From Corallococcus interemptor (GTDB taxonomy: Bacteria; Myxococcota; Myxococcia; Myxococcales; Myxococcaceae), in assembly GCF_003668875.1 (NCBI RefSeq), contig NZ_RAWM01000008.1, positions 1-64,000 on the forward strand: a stretch of DNA of 64,000 nt. Direction: 5' to 3'. Numbering within the stretch: position 1 is the stretch's first letter; every line of letters begins with the position of its first letter. Both the position numbers and the translations under genes were made by a program. This document shows, piece by piece, positions 47,727 through 57,132 of this stretch. The notes beneath the pieces were generated by a model. It searched no databases. It was not told the origin of the DNA and saw nothing but the letters and a program-made list of their open reading frames with translations.

Positions 47727-49055
47727 ATGTGTCGTGGGTGGCTGCGCCTGCTGCTGCTGTGCCTCCTGACGGGCTGCGCGTCCGGCCGGGTCGTGCGCCT
47801 GGATACAGGGCGTGAGGCCCTGGTTGTCGTGACGCCCCGGGTGGAGGAGGAGGCTCCGCTGGAGGACGCGGAGCTGGGGAGGGCCGAATTCAAGAAGGCC
47901 GTCACGGTGCTCGCGAGAGATGTGCGCCCGTTCTCGCATCCACTGCGGGATGCCCGCTTGTTGTTCGGTGTGCCGGAGCGCAGTGGCGTGTTCGGGTACG
48001 AAGCTCGCACGCATCGGATCCGTCCTCTGGGAGAAGAGGAAGCACGCGAGCTGCACCTGGTGGACGATGCGTCGGCCGAGCTGGCGCGCGCCTATGGGCG
48101 CTGGTGTGAGCGCAAGAAGCAGGGCCGGGATTGCCTGGCGCTCCTGGAAGAGGGACCGCTGCTGGGAAGCGATGGCCGGTATGCGCTGGCCCTGGCATTG
48201 GCGATGGACTCGGGGTGGGACGAGACGGCGGACGCGCTGCGGGGCGTCGTGAACCCGCAGGCCGTGTTGGCCACCGTGACGGCCTCCGTGACCGTGTACC
48301 TGCTGCTGTGGTCATTGCCGGAGCCTGTGTCCAAGGGCATCGCGGCGCTGATGACAGCGACGGCCATCGCGTACCTGGGCGTGGACACGGTGTGGGGGCT
48401 GCTGGACGGGTGGCTGACGCTGGTGAAGCAGGCGGACCGGGCGCTGACGTTCGACGAACTGCGCGAGGCAGGGGAGGGCTACGGGAAGGTGCTGGGGAAG
48501 AACGCCGCGCGGGTCTTCGTGATGCTGGCCACGGCGGCGGTGGGTAGCACGGTGGGGCTCGCGGCGAAGGCACCAGGGCTTCCAGGCTCCGCGCAGGCGG
48601 CGCTCGCGGTGGAGTCCCAGGCGGGCTTCGCCTACGCGGGCATCGGTGGCGTGCGGTCCGTGGCCATGGCCGCGGATGGATTCACCATCGCCCTGGCGCC
48701 CAATGCCGTCGCCATGTCGTCGCGAGGTGGCAGTCAGAAACACCACCTGGCGACCTTACGGAACAATGTGTCCACGCAGCGCGGGGGACCGTGGACGCCG
48801 CGCTTCCAGCGCATCTTCAAGAAGGCGGGGATGGAGCTGAAGGACCCGGAGAACATTGTCGAGGTCCCGGGACATCGCGGGCCTCATCCTCAGAGGTACC
48901 ATCAGCGAGTGATGGCGCGACTCAACAGCGCCACTGCGAATTGCCGGACGGTCAAAGACTGCCGTGCGGCATTGGTCCGAGCGCTTGAAATCCTGGCCAA
49001 GGAAGTCAAAACGCCTGGAACAGAGCTCAACCTGCTCGTCACCCGAGGCGGTTGA
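47727..49055 (+). CDS. Lipoprotein with C-terminal AHH nuclease toxin domain
   Basis: ATG 47727 (MCRGWLRLLLLCLLTGC) is preferred; GTG 47715 overlaps the upstream stop. Lipid anchor Cys17. The middle part has two hydrophobic stretches (about residues 185-235 and 265-290). The C-terminal 110 residues match the AHH domain, a predicted HNH-type nuclease: QKHHLATLRN (about residue 338), GPWTPRFQRIFKKAGM, VEVPGHRGPHPQRYHQRVMA. In related myxobacterial loci an Imm11-type gene follows, as here (two copies). The target is presumably a rival cell's nucleic acid. Confidence 0.8.
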   Translation: MCRGWLRLLLLCLLTGCASGRVVRLDTGREALVVVTPRVEEEAPLEDAELGRAEFKKAVTVLARDVRPFSHPLRDARLLFGVPERSGVFGYEARTHRIRPLGEEEARELHLVDDASAELARAYGRWCERKKQGRDCLALLEEGPLLGSDGRYALALALAMDSGWDETADALRGVVNPQAVLATVTASVTVYLLLWSLPEPVSKGIAALMTATAIAYLGVDTVWGLLDGWLTLVKQADRALTFDELREAGEGYGKVLGKNAARVFVMLATAAVGSTVGLAAKAPGLPGSAQAALAVESQAGFAYAGIGGVRSVAMAADGFTIALAPNAVAMSSRGGSQKHHLATLRNNVSTQRGGPWTPRFQRIFKKAGMELKDPENIVEVPGHRGPHPQRYHQRVMARLNSATANCRTVKDCRAALVRALEILAKEVKTPGTELNLLVTRGG

Positions 49056-49069
49056 AAACCTGGAGCCCC

Positions 49070-49636
49070 ATGACACTTCGCTACTTCGAGCTGTCTGAAG
49101 ACGTCCAGGCCGGAACCTGGTACCTCGGCGACCCTGTTGATGAGCAGGGCCAGGAGGTCGAGGATCCCTGGCAGTTCCGGGCAGGTCGTCCGGTGTCAGT
49201 CTCCGGCAGGTTGACCGTGCCCATTGATCAGCAGGGGCGTGCGCTGGACTTCTCGACCGCTGGAGTCGGACTGGCGCCCGTTGTCCATGTGAAGGTGGCA
49301 TCCGTCTTCGCTGAACTCGCCTCCGAGGATGTCCAGTTCATTCCCGTCAGCATCAAGGGCATGCCCGACCAGTACGTCATCCTCGTGGCCACGAAGTGCA
49401 TCCTCTGCATTGATGAGCAGGCTTCGGCCGTCCAGTTCTGGACCGCTGAGGACGGATTGCCAGAGAAGGTTGGGACGTACTACGCCGTGGATGATCTTCA
49501 CATCGATGTGAAGAAGGTCGGCACCACGAAGGTGTTTCGGACCGAGGGCTGGAAAATTGCCCTCATCGTCTCCGAAGACATCAAGCTCGCGCTGGAGCGC
49601 ATTCGCGCCACGGGCGTGCACTTCACCCCTGTGTGA
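49070..49636 (+). CDS. Imm11-family immunity protein, copy 1
   Basis: The ATG at 49070 has GGAG 5 nt upstream and lies 14 bp after the AHH gene. The 188-aa protein has the pattern I associate with myxobacterial Imm11 proteins: N-terminal RYFELSEDV, EVEDPWQF, a central VVHVKVASVFAELASEDVQF and C-terminal KVFRTEGWKIALIVSEDIK. It is presumed to bind and block the AHH toxin in the cytoplasm. It has no signal peptide. Confidence 0.75.
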   Translation: MTLRYFELSEDVQAGTWYLGDPVDEQGQEVEDPWQFRAGRPVSVSGRLTVPIDQQGRALDFSTAGVGLAPVVHVKVASVFAELASEDVQFIPVSIKGMPDQYVILVATKCILCIDEQASAVQFWTAEDGLPEKVGTYYAVDDLHIDVKKVGTTKVFRTEGWKIALIVSEDIKLALERIRATGVHFTPV

Positions 49637-49639
49637 CCT

Positions 49640-50209
49640 TTGCCACGGCGTTGCTTCCGGCTTCTTGATGACGTCACCCTCCCAGGCCGATGGGAGCTGG
49701 GCATCCCTCTGGATGCGGGTGGGAACGAGGTCGAGGACCCGTGGATGTTTAGAGAGGGGCGACCCGTTCCTCCGCGACAAGCGCTGCTCGTTCCCCTGGA
49801 GCATCCGGGAACGCCCCTCGACTTCTCCCTGGCTGGCTTCAGTACGCCCGTTGTCAGTGCGCGGGTCGCAGCTGCTTTTTCGAAATTGGCAGCACAGGAC
49901 ATCCAGCTTGTCCCCGTGGACGTCCAGGGACATGCGGGGCCGTACTCCATCCTCGTGGCGACTCGACTCATCCGCTGCATCGATGACGACGCTTCCGACG
50001 AGGTGATCCGGTGGACCCCTCAAGATGGCCGGCCGGAGCGGGTCGGGCAGTATCGCGACGTTGACGGCATGCGCATCGACCCAGCCCAGGTGGGCGATGC
50101 GCAGGTATTCAGGACATGGGGCTGGTCCATCGCCCTCATCGTCTCCGAGGACATCAAGCTCGCCCTGGAGCGCGTCCGCGCCACGGGAATACGGTTCACC
50201 GAAGTTTGA
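49640..50209 (+). CDS. Imm11-family immunity protein, copy 2
   Basis: It starts at TTG 3 bp after copy 1 ends; no ATG fits the full family length. The 189-aa protein is collinear with copy 1 over its whole length at roughly half identity. It shares EVEDPW, LVATRLIRCID, QVFRTWGWSIALIVSEDIK and RATGIRFTEV. It may protect against a second or related AHH toxin not encoded in this window, or broaden the range of immunity. Confidence 0.72.
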   Translation: MPRRCFRLLDDVTLPGRWELGIPLDAGGNEVEDPWMFREGRPVPPRQALLVPLEHPGTPLDFSLAGFSTPVVSARVAAAFSKLAAQDIQLVPVDVQGHAGPYSILVATRLIRCIDDDASDEVIRWTPQDGRPERVGQYRDVDGMRIDPAQVGDAQVFRTWGWSIALIVSEDIKLALERVRATGIRFTEV

Positions 50210-50234
50210 TTGTCGCGCCGAGGGGGAACGACAC

Positions 50235-51023
50235 ATGGTGCGACTCTGCAGTCTGCTGATGCTGGGCCTGACTCTGGCTTGCACGGGGGCATCTCCTCCA
50301 GCCACTCCCCGGACCTGGCCTCGCTCCCAGAACTCGGACCTGGGGACCGTGACCTCGGTGGAACGGGTGCACATCACCCGGGGCTTCACGGTCCTTCGCG
50401 GCGATACGCAAGAAGAGGTCACCGTTCACGACGGGCTGTTGATCAAGCTCCAGGGCCTGGACTGGACGGAGTTCATGCCTCGCGCCATGGCGCCACCGTC
50501 CCTCGTGCTCGGGGACAGCTACGTGGACATGCTCGTGAATCCCTTCGCCTTCAGGTCCGCCACCGTGATCCTCACGGAAGCGCCCCCTCCAGACACCGAG
50601 GTCGGCCTGTGGATGACCCTTCCCTGGGAAGTCGCACCGCAGCCCGGGGCTGACTTCAAGACGGCTCAGGCTCGCGAGCTGGGTCCCAAGGGCCGTGGGG
50701 TGAACATCCGGACGCCCTCCGCGGACGCACCTGTCTCCTCATACCTCTCGCTGGAAGTGCTCCAGGAGAAGGTCGGGGGCCGCAGGTCCATGAACGGGGT
50801 CCACGCGCCCGAACTCTGTGCCAGCATCCACGTCGCCTGTGGCTTCACGGAGACCCTCCACGGCCGCATCGACTGTGGCGGGTGCCCTCAAGGCCAGACC
50901 TGCACCCAGGACAACACCTGCTGCACGCCCGCGACCTGCGCGTCCCTGGGCCGCTCCTGCGGGAGCGTGGTGCCGGACGGCTGCGGCGCCTCGCTCGACT
51001 GCGGTGCCTGCCCCGTCCGCTGA
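50235..51023 (+). CDS. Cys-rich lipoprotein of unknown function
   Basis: The ATG at 50235 gives a lipoprotein signal ending in LTLAC (Cys16). The 262-aa protein has a beta-rich body (about 35-190). It ends in a disulfide-type module CGGCPQGQTCTQDN, then CTPATCASLGRSCGSVVPDG, then CGACP, related in style to the end of the MopE-like protein at 26500. It follows the Imm11 genes by 25 bp and may be part of that transcript; its role in the toxin locus is unknown. Confidence 0.65.
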   Translation: MVRLCSLLMLGLTLACTGASPPATPRTWPRSQNSDLGTVTSVERVHITRGFTVLRGDTQEEVTVHDGLLIKLQGLDWTEFMPRAMAPPSLVLGDSYVDMLVNPFAFRSATVILTEAPPPDTEVGLWMTLPWEVAPQPGADFKTAQARELGPKGRGVNIRTPSADAPVSSYLSLEVLQEKVGGRRSMNGVHAPELCASIHVACGFTETLHGRIDCGGCPQGQTCTQDNTCCTPATCASLGRSCGSVVPDGCGASLDCGACPVR

Positions 51024-51061
51024 CCGCCCGGGCCCACCGTGCCCGGGCGGATGCCACTTCC

Positions 51062-51730
51062 TTACGTCCGGCCGCCCTGCAGCTTCCGGTACACGCCCAC
51101 CACCTGCCCCAGGATCATCGTGGAGCGGAAGTCCGCGCGGTTCACGTAGATGGGCTGCATGGTCGCGTTCGCCGGCTGGAAGCGGATGCGGTCCGTCTCC
51201 GGGTAGTAGCGCTTCACCGTGGCCTCGTCCTCGATGAGCGCCACCACGATCTCCCCCGGCTGCGCCGACGGCGTCTTCTTCACGAAGAGGTAGTCCCCGT
51301 CGTGGATGCCGTCGTCGATCATCGACTGGCCCTTGACCCTCAGCGCGAACACCTCCCGGCCGTTCACCCCGCCCAGAAGGAAGCTGTCGATCTTGACCGA
51401 GTCCTCCATGTGCTCCTGCGCCAGCGCCGGCGCACCCGCCGCCACCTTGCCCAGGAGGGGGATCTCGATCATGCCCGAGTCCCGGCTCTTCATCCCGAGG
51501 CCCAGGAGCAACCTCGCCCGCTTGGTGGGCACCAGCGAGCGGCTCTGCTGCTCGCCCCGGGTGAGGTAGCCCTTGCGCTCCAGGGCCTTCAGGTGGTCGT
51601 TCACCCCGTTGGTCGAGCGGATGTCCATGTGCTCCCCAATCTCCCGGATGGTCGGGGGGAAGCCTCGGACCTCCGTCTCCTTCACGATGAAGGTCAGGAT
51701 CTCGCGCTGGCGCTCCGTGAGCTCTTCCAT
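51062..51730 (-). CDS. lexA: LexA repressor
   Basis: The 222-aa protein has the N-terminal winged helix (about 1-68; [24 protein letters not shown]) and the C-terminal S24 self-cleavage domain. The scissile Ala98-Gly99 (KVAAGAP), nucleophile Ser136 (GQSMIDDGI) and base Lys173 (ATVKRYY) are all present. It represses SOS genes and cuts itself when RecA is activated. A SOS-box-like site lies 74 bp upstream, so autoregulation is likely. Confidence 0.96.
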   Translation of the reverse strand: MEELTERQREILTFIVKETEVRGFPPTIREIGEHMDIRSTNGVNDHLKALERKGYLTRGEQQSRSLVPTKRARLLLGLGMKSRDSGMIEIPLLGKVAAGAPALAQEHMEDSVKIDSFLLGGVNGREVFALRVKGQSMIDDGIHDGDYLFVKKTPSAQPGEIVVALIEDEATVKRYYPETDRIRFQPANATMQPIYVNRADFRSTMILGQVVGVYRKLQGGRT

Positions 51731-51803
51731 GGCCGCACTCCTTCGCTCGGTCGCCCGCCTGCTCTGGCGGTGATGGGCAACAGAATTTCAGTGGCCCATG
51801 CTC

Positions 51804-51820
51804 CCTGAACATACGTGTAG
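51804..51820 (-). promoter_or_regulatory. Candidate LexA (SOS) box
   Basis: On the minus strand this reads CTACACGTATGTTCAGG. It fits 16 of 17 positions of the Myxococcus LexA motif as I recall it (CTRHAMRYBYGTTCAGS). A second GTTCAG with a weaker left half lies at 51830-51835 in the opposite orientation, facing the kinase gene. Confidence 0.6.
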
Positions 51821-51926
51821 AGTCAATCTGTTCAGTACCCCCACCCATACCGTGCGTGCTGTCCTCGGCCTGTCCTTCTCGCAGCTTGAGGCGGCGCGTT
51901 GATCTCGGCGTACACTTGGCGCCGCC

Positions 51927-54900
51927 GTGTCCGACCTCCGCCACACGCTGCTCTTCGTCGATGACGAGGCCGACGTCCTGGACATCCTCAGCCGGATGTT
52001 CCAGCGACGCTATCGCGTCCTCACCGCCCCCCACGGCAAGGCAGCCCTGGAAATCCTGCGGACCGAGTCCGTGGACGTCCTCGTCACCGACCAGCGCATG
52101 CCGGAGATGACCGGCATCGACCTGGTCAACGCGGCGAGGGCGGAGGGCATCGACGTCACGACGCTCCTGCTGACGGCCTACACGGACCCGCAGGACATCA
52201 TCGCCGCCATCAACCAGGGCCAGGTGTACCGCTACGTCACCAAGCCCTGGGACGTGAACGACCTGCTCATCACCGTGAAGAACGCGGTGGAGTTCGCCCA
52301 GCTCAGGAAGGACAAGGAGAAGCTCATCCGCCAGCTGCACCAGCGGGTGGAGGCCCTCTTCGTCCTCTACGAGGTCAGCCGCGCCAGCGCGAACGACCCG
52401 GCCAGCTACGACGCCATCATCGACCGCGTGCTCACCGCAGTGGCCCGCGTGCTGCCGTACGACTGCGGCGCGGCCCTCATCGCGCCGGACGGCCAGCGCG
52501 GCGCCACTCTGCGCCTGCGCTGCGTGGGCAACGTCGGCGAAGAGGCGCTGCTGGGCGTCAAGGAGTCCATGCTCGGCGCGTACCGCAAGAGCAGCGGGCT
52601 GACGCTCCCGGAGGACCGGGTCATCACCCGCGTCACCGGCACCACCACCAAGGACTCCGCGTCCCCGGTCGTCTACCCCAACCAGCTCACGGTGAACCTC
52701 ACCGCGGCCGGAAAGCCCGTGGGCATGCTGTCGCTGTTCTCCCACCGCGCGGACGCGTTCACGGAGGACGACGGGCTGCTGTTGGACGTGCTCGCCAACC
52801 AGACGGCGGACGCCATCCAGTCGTTGCGCTCCGCGGAGGAGGAGGCCCGCCACCGCATGGAGCGCATGGTCGCGTCCATGGCGGACGGCGTGGTGCTCAC
52901 CGACGAGAAGAACGACATCGTGGTGATGAACCCCGCGGCCCGCCGCATCCTGCGCGCGGGGGAGGAGGAGCAGGGCCCTTCCAACCGGCTGTTGGAGGAG
53001 CGCCTGGGCTTCCAGCCGTTCCAGCTGGTGCGCAACCTGGAGTACAGCGGCCACCAGGTGATGCGCGAGGACGTGAAGCTCTTCGACCGCACCGTGCAGA
53101 CCACCGTGACGCCCGTCAACGACGCGCGCGGCACCCTGCGTGGCGTGTGCGTGGTGCTGCGCGACATCACCGACCAGAAGCGGCTGGAGGAGCGCAAGGA
53201 CACCTTCGTCTCCATGGTGAGCCACGAGCTGCGCACGCCGCTCACCTCCATCACCGGCGCGCTGGACCTGGTGCTCAACCGGATGGCGGGGGACATCAAC
53301 GAGCGGCAGCACCGCTACCTGTCGCTGGCCAAGGACTCCGCGGAGAAGCTCAACAGCATCGTGGATGACCTGCTGGACCTGTCGAAGTACGCGCAGGGCC
53401 GGCTGAAGATGAGCTTCGAGCGCATCTACCTGGAGGAACTGGTCCAGCGCGTGGTGGAGAAGTACGGCCCCGCCTTCGCGGAGAAGCGCATCCGCGTGCT
53501 GCCGCAGCTGCCGCAGCACCCGCTGCGCGCCATGGTGGACCCCAACCGCGTGAACCAGGTGCTCAACAACCTGCTCAACAACGCGGTGAAGTTCACGCCG
53601 GAGGGCGGCGAGGTGCGCGTGGAGCTGCGCGCCACGTCCAGCCTGCCCGGCTACGTGGTGCTGTCCTGCTGGAACAGCGGCGACCCCATTCCGGAAGAGA
53701 GCCTGGAGCGCATCTTCGACCGCTTCGAGCAGGCCCGCACCCAGGCGAACCGCACCGTGCGCGGCACCGGCCTGGGCCTGCCCATCTGCCGCAACATCGT
53801 GGAGGCCCACGGCGGCCGCATCTGGTCCGAGCCCTCCCACACCGGCGTGCGCTTCATCGCCGTGCTCCCCACGGAGCCGCCCCAGGACGTGCTCAGCCAG
53901 GCGGCCGTGGACACGCTGTTGCCGTCGCCGCAGCCCATCCGCGCGGACTCGCGCGGCAAGGTGCTCATCATCGAGGGCGAGCCGGAGGTGGGCCACATCA
54001 TGAAGGCCCTGCTGGGCGCCCGGGGCTACCGGGTGCGCCTGGCGTCCACCGCGGAGGAGGGGCTGTCCGCCGCGCGCAACCTGCACCCGGACGTGGTGCT
54101 GGTGTCCGTGCGGCTGCCGGACGTGGACGGCCTGCGGCTGGCGGAGATCCTCCGCAATGATCCGGAGACGCGCCGCTCGCCGCTGCTGCTCACCTCCGCG
54201 TTCGACGAGCGCCAGCGCGCCTTCCGGGCCGGCGCGGACGCGTTCCTCGTGCGCCCCCTGGCGGGCGACAAGCTGCTGGCCACCGTGGACTCGCTGGCGC
54301 GCGGCCGCGGCGGGGCACAGCACGGGCGCGTGCTGGTGGTGGACGACGACGTGAAGATCGCCTCCATCTGCCGCGAGGTGCTGGAGGGGCTGGGCTTCGA
54401 GGTGGACGTCGCGCACGGCGTGGAGGAGGGCCGGCGCTCCCTGCGCGAGCGCAGGCCGGACGCGGTGCTCCTGGACGTCACGCTGCCGGACGGCGACGGG
54501 TTCGCGTTCCTGGAGGAGATCAAGGCCGAGCGCGCCAGCGGCCACATCTCCGTCATCTTCATCTCCGCGCGCACGGAGACGTCCTCCAAGGTCCGCGCGC
54601 TGAAGCTGGGCGGGGACGACTACATCACCAAGCCCTTCGACGCGCTGGAGCTGGGCGCGCGCGTGGAGAGCATGCTGCGGCGCAAGGAGCAGGAGCTGTC
54701 CTCGTCGCCCACCACGCAGCTGCCGGGCTCCACCGCCATCGAGCGAGAGGTGCAGCGCCGGCTGGGCGCGCGCCAGCCCTTCGCGTTCTGCTACCTGGAT
54801 CTGGACAACCTCAAGGCCTACAACGACTACTACGGCTTCGCGAAGGCGGACGGCGTGGTGCGCCAGACGGGCGACCTGATGCGGGAGGTCTTCCAGCAGG

Positions 54901-55265
54901 AGGGCGCGCCGGGGGACTTCCTGGGCCACGTGGCCGGGGACGACTTCGTCTTCATCACCTCCGTGGAGTCGGTGGACCGGGTGTGCCAGCGGGCCATCGA
55001 GCAGTTCGACCGGATCATCCCGCTCTACTACGACCGGCAGGACCGGGAGCGCGGCCACATCGAGGCGGAGGACCGCTTCGGGGAGAAGCGCCAGTTCCCC
55101 ATCATGAGCGTGTCCGTGGTGGCGGTGATGGCGGACGGCGTGGCGCATGACCACGCGGAGCTGGCCCGCCGCGCCGCGGACATGAAGAAGCGGGCGAAGG
55201 CCATTCCCGGCTCCGTCTACCTGCGCAGCGACCTGGAGCGCGTGGTCCGCTCCGTCACCGGATGA
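51927..55265 (+). CDS. Multi-domain hybrid kinase: REC-GAF-PAS-HK-REC-REC-GGDEF
   Basis: A GTG start gives 1112 aa with no membrane segment. Domains: receiver 1 (1-120; Asp in LVTDQRMPE, YVTKPWD), GAF-like (about 145-300), PAS (about 310-420), HisKA (MVSHELRTPLTS, about 430) with HATPase (LNNLLNNAVKF, GTGLGLPIC), receiver 2 (about 675-790), receiver 3 (about 800-920; VVDDD, LLDVTLPDG, ITKPFD) and a GGDEF-like domain (about 930-1100). Receiver 2 lacks the acidic pair (IEGEPE) and the phospho-Asp (LVSVRLPD). The GGDEF motif reads AGDDF, so both are probably non-catalytic. It overlaps the next kinase gene by 4 bp. Confidence 0.88.
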   Translation: MSDLRHTLLFVDDEADVLDILSRMFQRRYRVLTAPHGKAALEILRTESVDVLVTDQRMPEMTGIDLVNAARAEGIDVTTLLLTAYTDPQDIIAAINQGQVYRYVTKPWDVNDLLITVKNAVEFAQLRKDKEKLIRQLHQRVEALFVLYEVSRASANDPASYDAIIDRVLTAVARVLPYDCGAALIAPDGQRGATLRLRCVGNVGEEALLGVKESMLGAYRKSSGLTLPEDRVITRVTGTTTKDSASPVVYPNQLTVNLTAAGKPVGMLSLFSHRADAFTEDDGLLLDVLANQTADAIQSLRSAEEEARHRMERMVASMADGVVLTDEKNDIVVMNPAARRILRAGEEEQGPSNRLLEERLGFQPFQLVRNLEYSGHQVMREDVKLFDRTVQTTVTPVNDARGTLRGVCVVLRDITDQKRLEERKDTFVSMVSHELRTPLTSITGALDLVLNRMAGDINERQHRYLSLAKDSAEKLNSIVDDLLDLSKYAQGRLKMSFERIYLEELVQRVVEKYGPAFAEKRIRVLPQLPQHPLRAMVDPNRVNQVLNNLLNNAVKFTPEGGEVRVELRATSSLPGYVVLSCWNSGDPIPEESLERIFDRFEQARTQANRTVRGTGLGLPICRNIVEAHGGRIWSEPSHTGVRFIAVLPTEPPQDVLSQAAVDTLLPSPQPIRADSRGKVLIIEGEPEVGHIMKALLGARGYRVRLASTAEEGLSAARNLHPDVVLVSVRLPDVDGLRLAEILRNDPETRRSPLLLTSAFDERQRAFRAGADAFLVRPLAGDKLLATVDSLARGRGGAQHGRVLVVDDDVKIASICREVLEGLGFEVDVAHGVEEGRRSLRERRPDAVLLDVTLPDGDGFAFLEEIKAERASGHISVIFISARTETSSKVRALKLGGDDYITKPFDALELGARVESMLRRKEQELSSSPTTQLPGSTAIEREVQRRLGARQPFAFCYLDLDNLKAYNDYYGFAKADGVVRQTGDLMREVFQQEGAPGDFLGHVAGDDFVFITSVESVDRVCQRAIEQFDRIIPLYYDRQDRERGHIEAEDRFGEKRQFPIMSVSVVAVMADGVAHDHAELARRAADMKKRAKAIPGSVYLRSDLERVVRSVTG

Positions 55266-57100
55266 GGCTCTACCAGCAGCTCATCCTCTTCATGCTCGCC
55301 GCGACGGTGCTGCCCCTGGCCATCGTCGGCTTCCTGCTGCTGTCGCGCTCGGAGCTCGCGCTGGCCCAGCGCATCGACGAGCAGCAGCGCTCGCTGGCCA
55401 CCTCCACCGCCGAGGCCGTGGAGGCGAGCCTGATGGAGGTCGTCAACGGACTGGCCCGCTCCGCGGAGCTCCTGCCCTGGGAGCGCGCCACGCCCGAAGA
55501 GGTGCGCGGCATGCTGATGCTCCTGTATGGCCAGTCCACCACGGTGAGCGCGGTCATCCAGGCGGACGCGGACGGCCAGCCGCTGGGGCCCGCCGTGTTC
55601 CGGAGCGCGGAGCCGCTGGAGCAGCACCCCGCCTTCGACGCCGCGGGCGTCGCGCAGCTGGCGCACGCGGTGCCGGTGGGGCAGTTCCGGGACGGAGGCA
55701 AGGGCCAGGCGGCGCTCGGCAGCGCGTACGTGCACGCGGGCTCCGGGGTGGCCGCCGTGGCGGTGGCGGTGAAGCTGGGCGCTTCGATGGACGCGCCCTA
55801 CGCCATCGCGGAGCTTGTCTTCACGCAGCTGGAGGCGCTGCTCGCGCGGCGCGCGAGTGACGGCCAGCGGCTGGACGTGGTGGACAGCCAGGGACGGGTG
55901 GTGGCCAGCTCCCAGCCCGCGCGGCGCATGGCGGCGCTGGAGCCGGAGCTGAAGACGGCGCTGGCGTCCGCCCAGGGCGTGGAGGACGGACGCAGCTTCC
56001 AGCTGAAGGACCCCGCGCGCCGGGTGAGCGTGGCCTGGGTGAACACGCTGGAGATGGGCGTCGTCGTGACGGAGGACGAGGCCCTGGCGCTGACGCCGGT
56101 GCGCGAGCTGCGCACCACGGTGCTCGCGTCCGTGGCGGGCGCGCTGCTGGTGCTCTTGGCCCTGGGCGCGCTCTTCACGCGGCGGTTGGACCGGCGGCTC
56201 GCGCAGGTGGTGCAGGGCGCGGAGGCCTATGGCCGCGGCGAGCTGGAGCGCCGCCTGCCGGTGGAGGGCCAGGACGAGTTGAGCGAGCTGGCGTCCACGT
56301 TCAACCGCATGGGCGAGGAGCTGGAGGCGTCCCGCGCGCGGCTGATGAGCTGGAACGACGACCTGCGCGTGCGCGTGGAAGAGGCGACGGCGGACCTGCG
56401 GGCGGCGCAGCTCCAGTTGGTGGAGGCGCAGAAGCTGGCGGCGGTGGGCCAGCTGGGCGCGGGCGTGGCGCACGAAATCAACAACCCGCTGGCCGGCATC
56501 CTGGGCAACGTGCAGCTCTTGCTCCTGGACCGGGGCGCGGACGACGTGGACTTCGAGACGCTGCGGAAGATCGAGCAGAGCGCCAAGCGCTGCAAGGACA
56601 TCACCCAGAACCTGCTGCGCTTCTCCCAGCAGCGCGAGCGCCCGGACCTGCGGCCCGTGGACCTGAACGCGGTGGTGCGCGACGCGCTGAGCCTCACGGA
56701 GAACCAGACGCTCGGGGAGGGCATCGAGCTCTTGACGGAGCTGAGCACGGCGGTGCCTCGGGTGAAGGCGGATCCGGGGCATCTGTCCCAGGTGGTGCTG
56801 GCGCTCCTGTCCAACGCGCGCACCGCGATGCTGAAGACGCCGGTGAAGAAGCTCACGCTGCGCACGGGTGAGCGCGACGGGATGTGCATCGTGGAGGTGG
56901 AGGACACGGGCAAGGGCATCGCGGAGAGCATCCGCCCGCGCATCTTCGAGCCGTTCTTCACCACCAAGGACATCTGGTCCAATGTGGGCCTGGGCCTGAG
57001 CGTCGCGTGGCGCATCGTCACGGAGGCCGGGGGGACGCTGGAGGTCCGCTCGGAAGAAGGGCAGGGGGCCCGCTTCACCGTGGTGCTGCCCCGGGCATGA
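55262..57100 (+). CDS. Membrane histidine kinase with HAMP domain
   Basis: The 612-aa protein has a first membrane helix (7-27), an extracytoplasmic sensor part (about 30-280), a second helix (about 285-303), HAMP (about 305-355) and a coiled-coil. A HisKA with GVAHEINNPLAGI (about residue 400) and a HATPase (ALLSNARTAM, DTGKGIAE, GLGLSVAW) follow. The ATGA overlap with the upstream hybrid kinase shows coupled translation, so the two very likely work in one pathway, perhaps phosphorelay to receiver 1 or 3. Confidence 0.88.
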   Translation: MRLYQQLILFMLAATVLPLAIVGFLLLSRSELALAQRIDEQQRSLATSTAEAVEASLMEVVNGLARSAELLPWERATPEEVRGMLMLLYGQSTTVSAVIQADADGQPLGPAVFRSAEPLEQHPAFDAAGVAQLAHAVPVGQFRDGGKGQAALGSAYVHAGSGVAAVAVAVKLGASMDAPYAIAELVFTQLEALLARRASDGQRLDVVDSQGRVVASSQPARRMAALEPELKTALASAQGVEDGRSFQLKDPARRVSVAWVNTLEMGVVVTEDEALALTPVRELRTTVLASVAGALLVLLALGALFTRRLDRRLAQVVQGAEAYGRGELERRLPVEGQDELSELASTFNRMGEELEASRARLMSWNDDLRVRVEEATADLRAAQLQLVEAQKLAAVGQLGAGVAHEINNPLAGILGNVQLLLLDRGADDVDFETLRKIEQSAKRCKDITQNLLRFSQQRERPDLRPVDLNAVVRDALSLTENQTLGEGIELLTELSTAVPRVKADPGHLSQVVLALLSNARTAMLKTPVKKLTLRTGERDGMCIVEVEDTGKGIAESIRPRIFEPFFTTKDIWSNVGLGLSVAWRIVTEAGGTLEVRSEEGQGARFTVVLPRA

Positions 57101-57132
57101 AGCCCGCCGCGTGTGGTAGCTAGGGCCATCGC

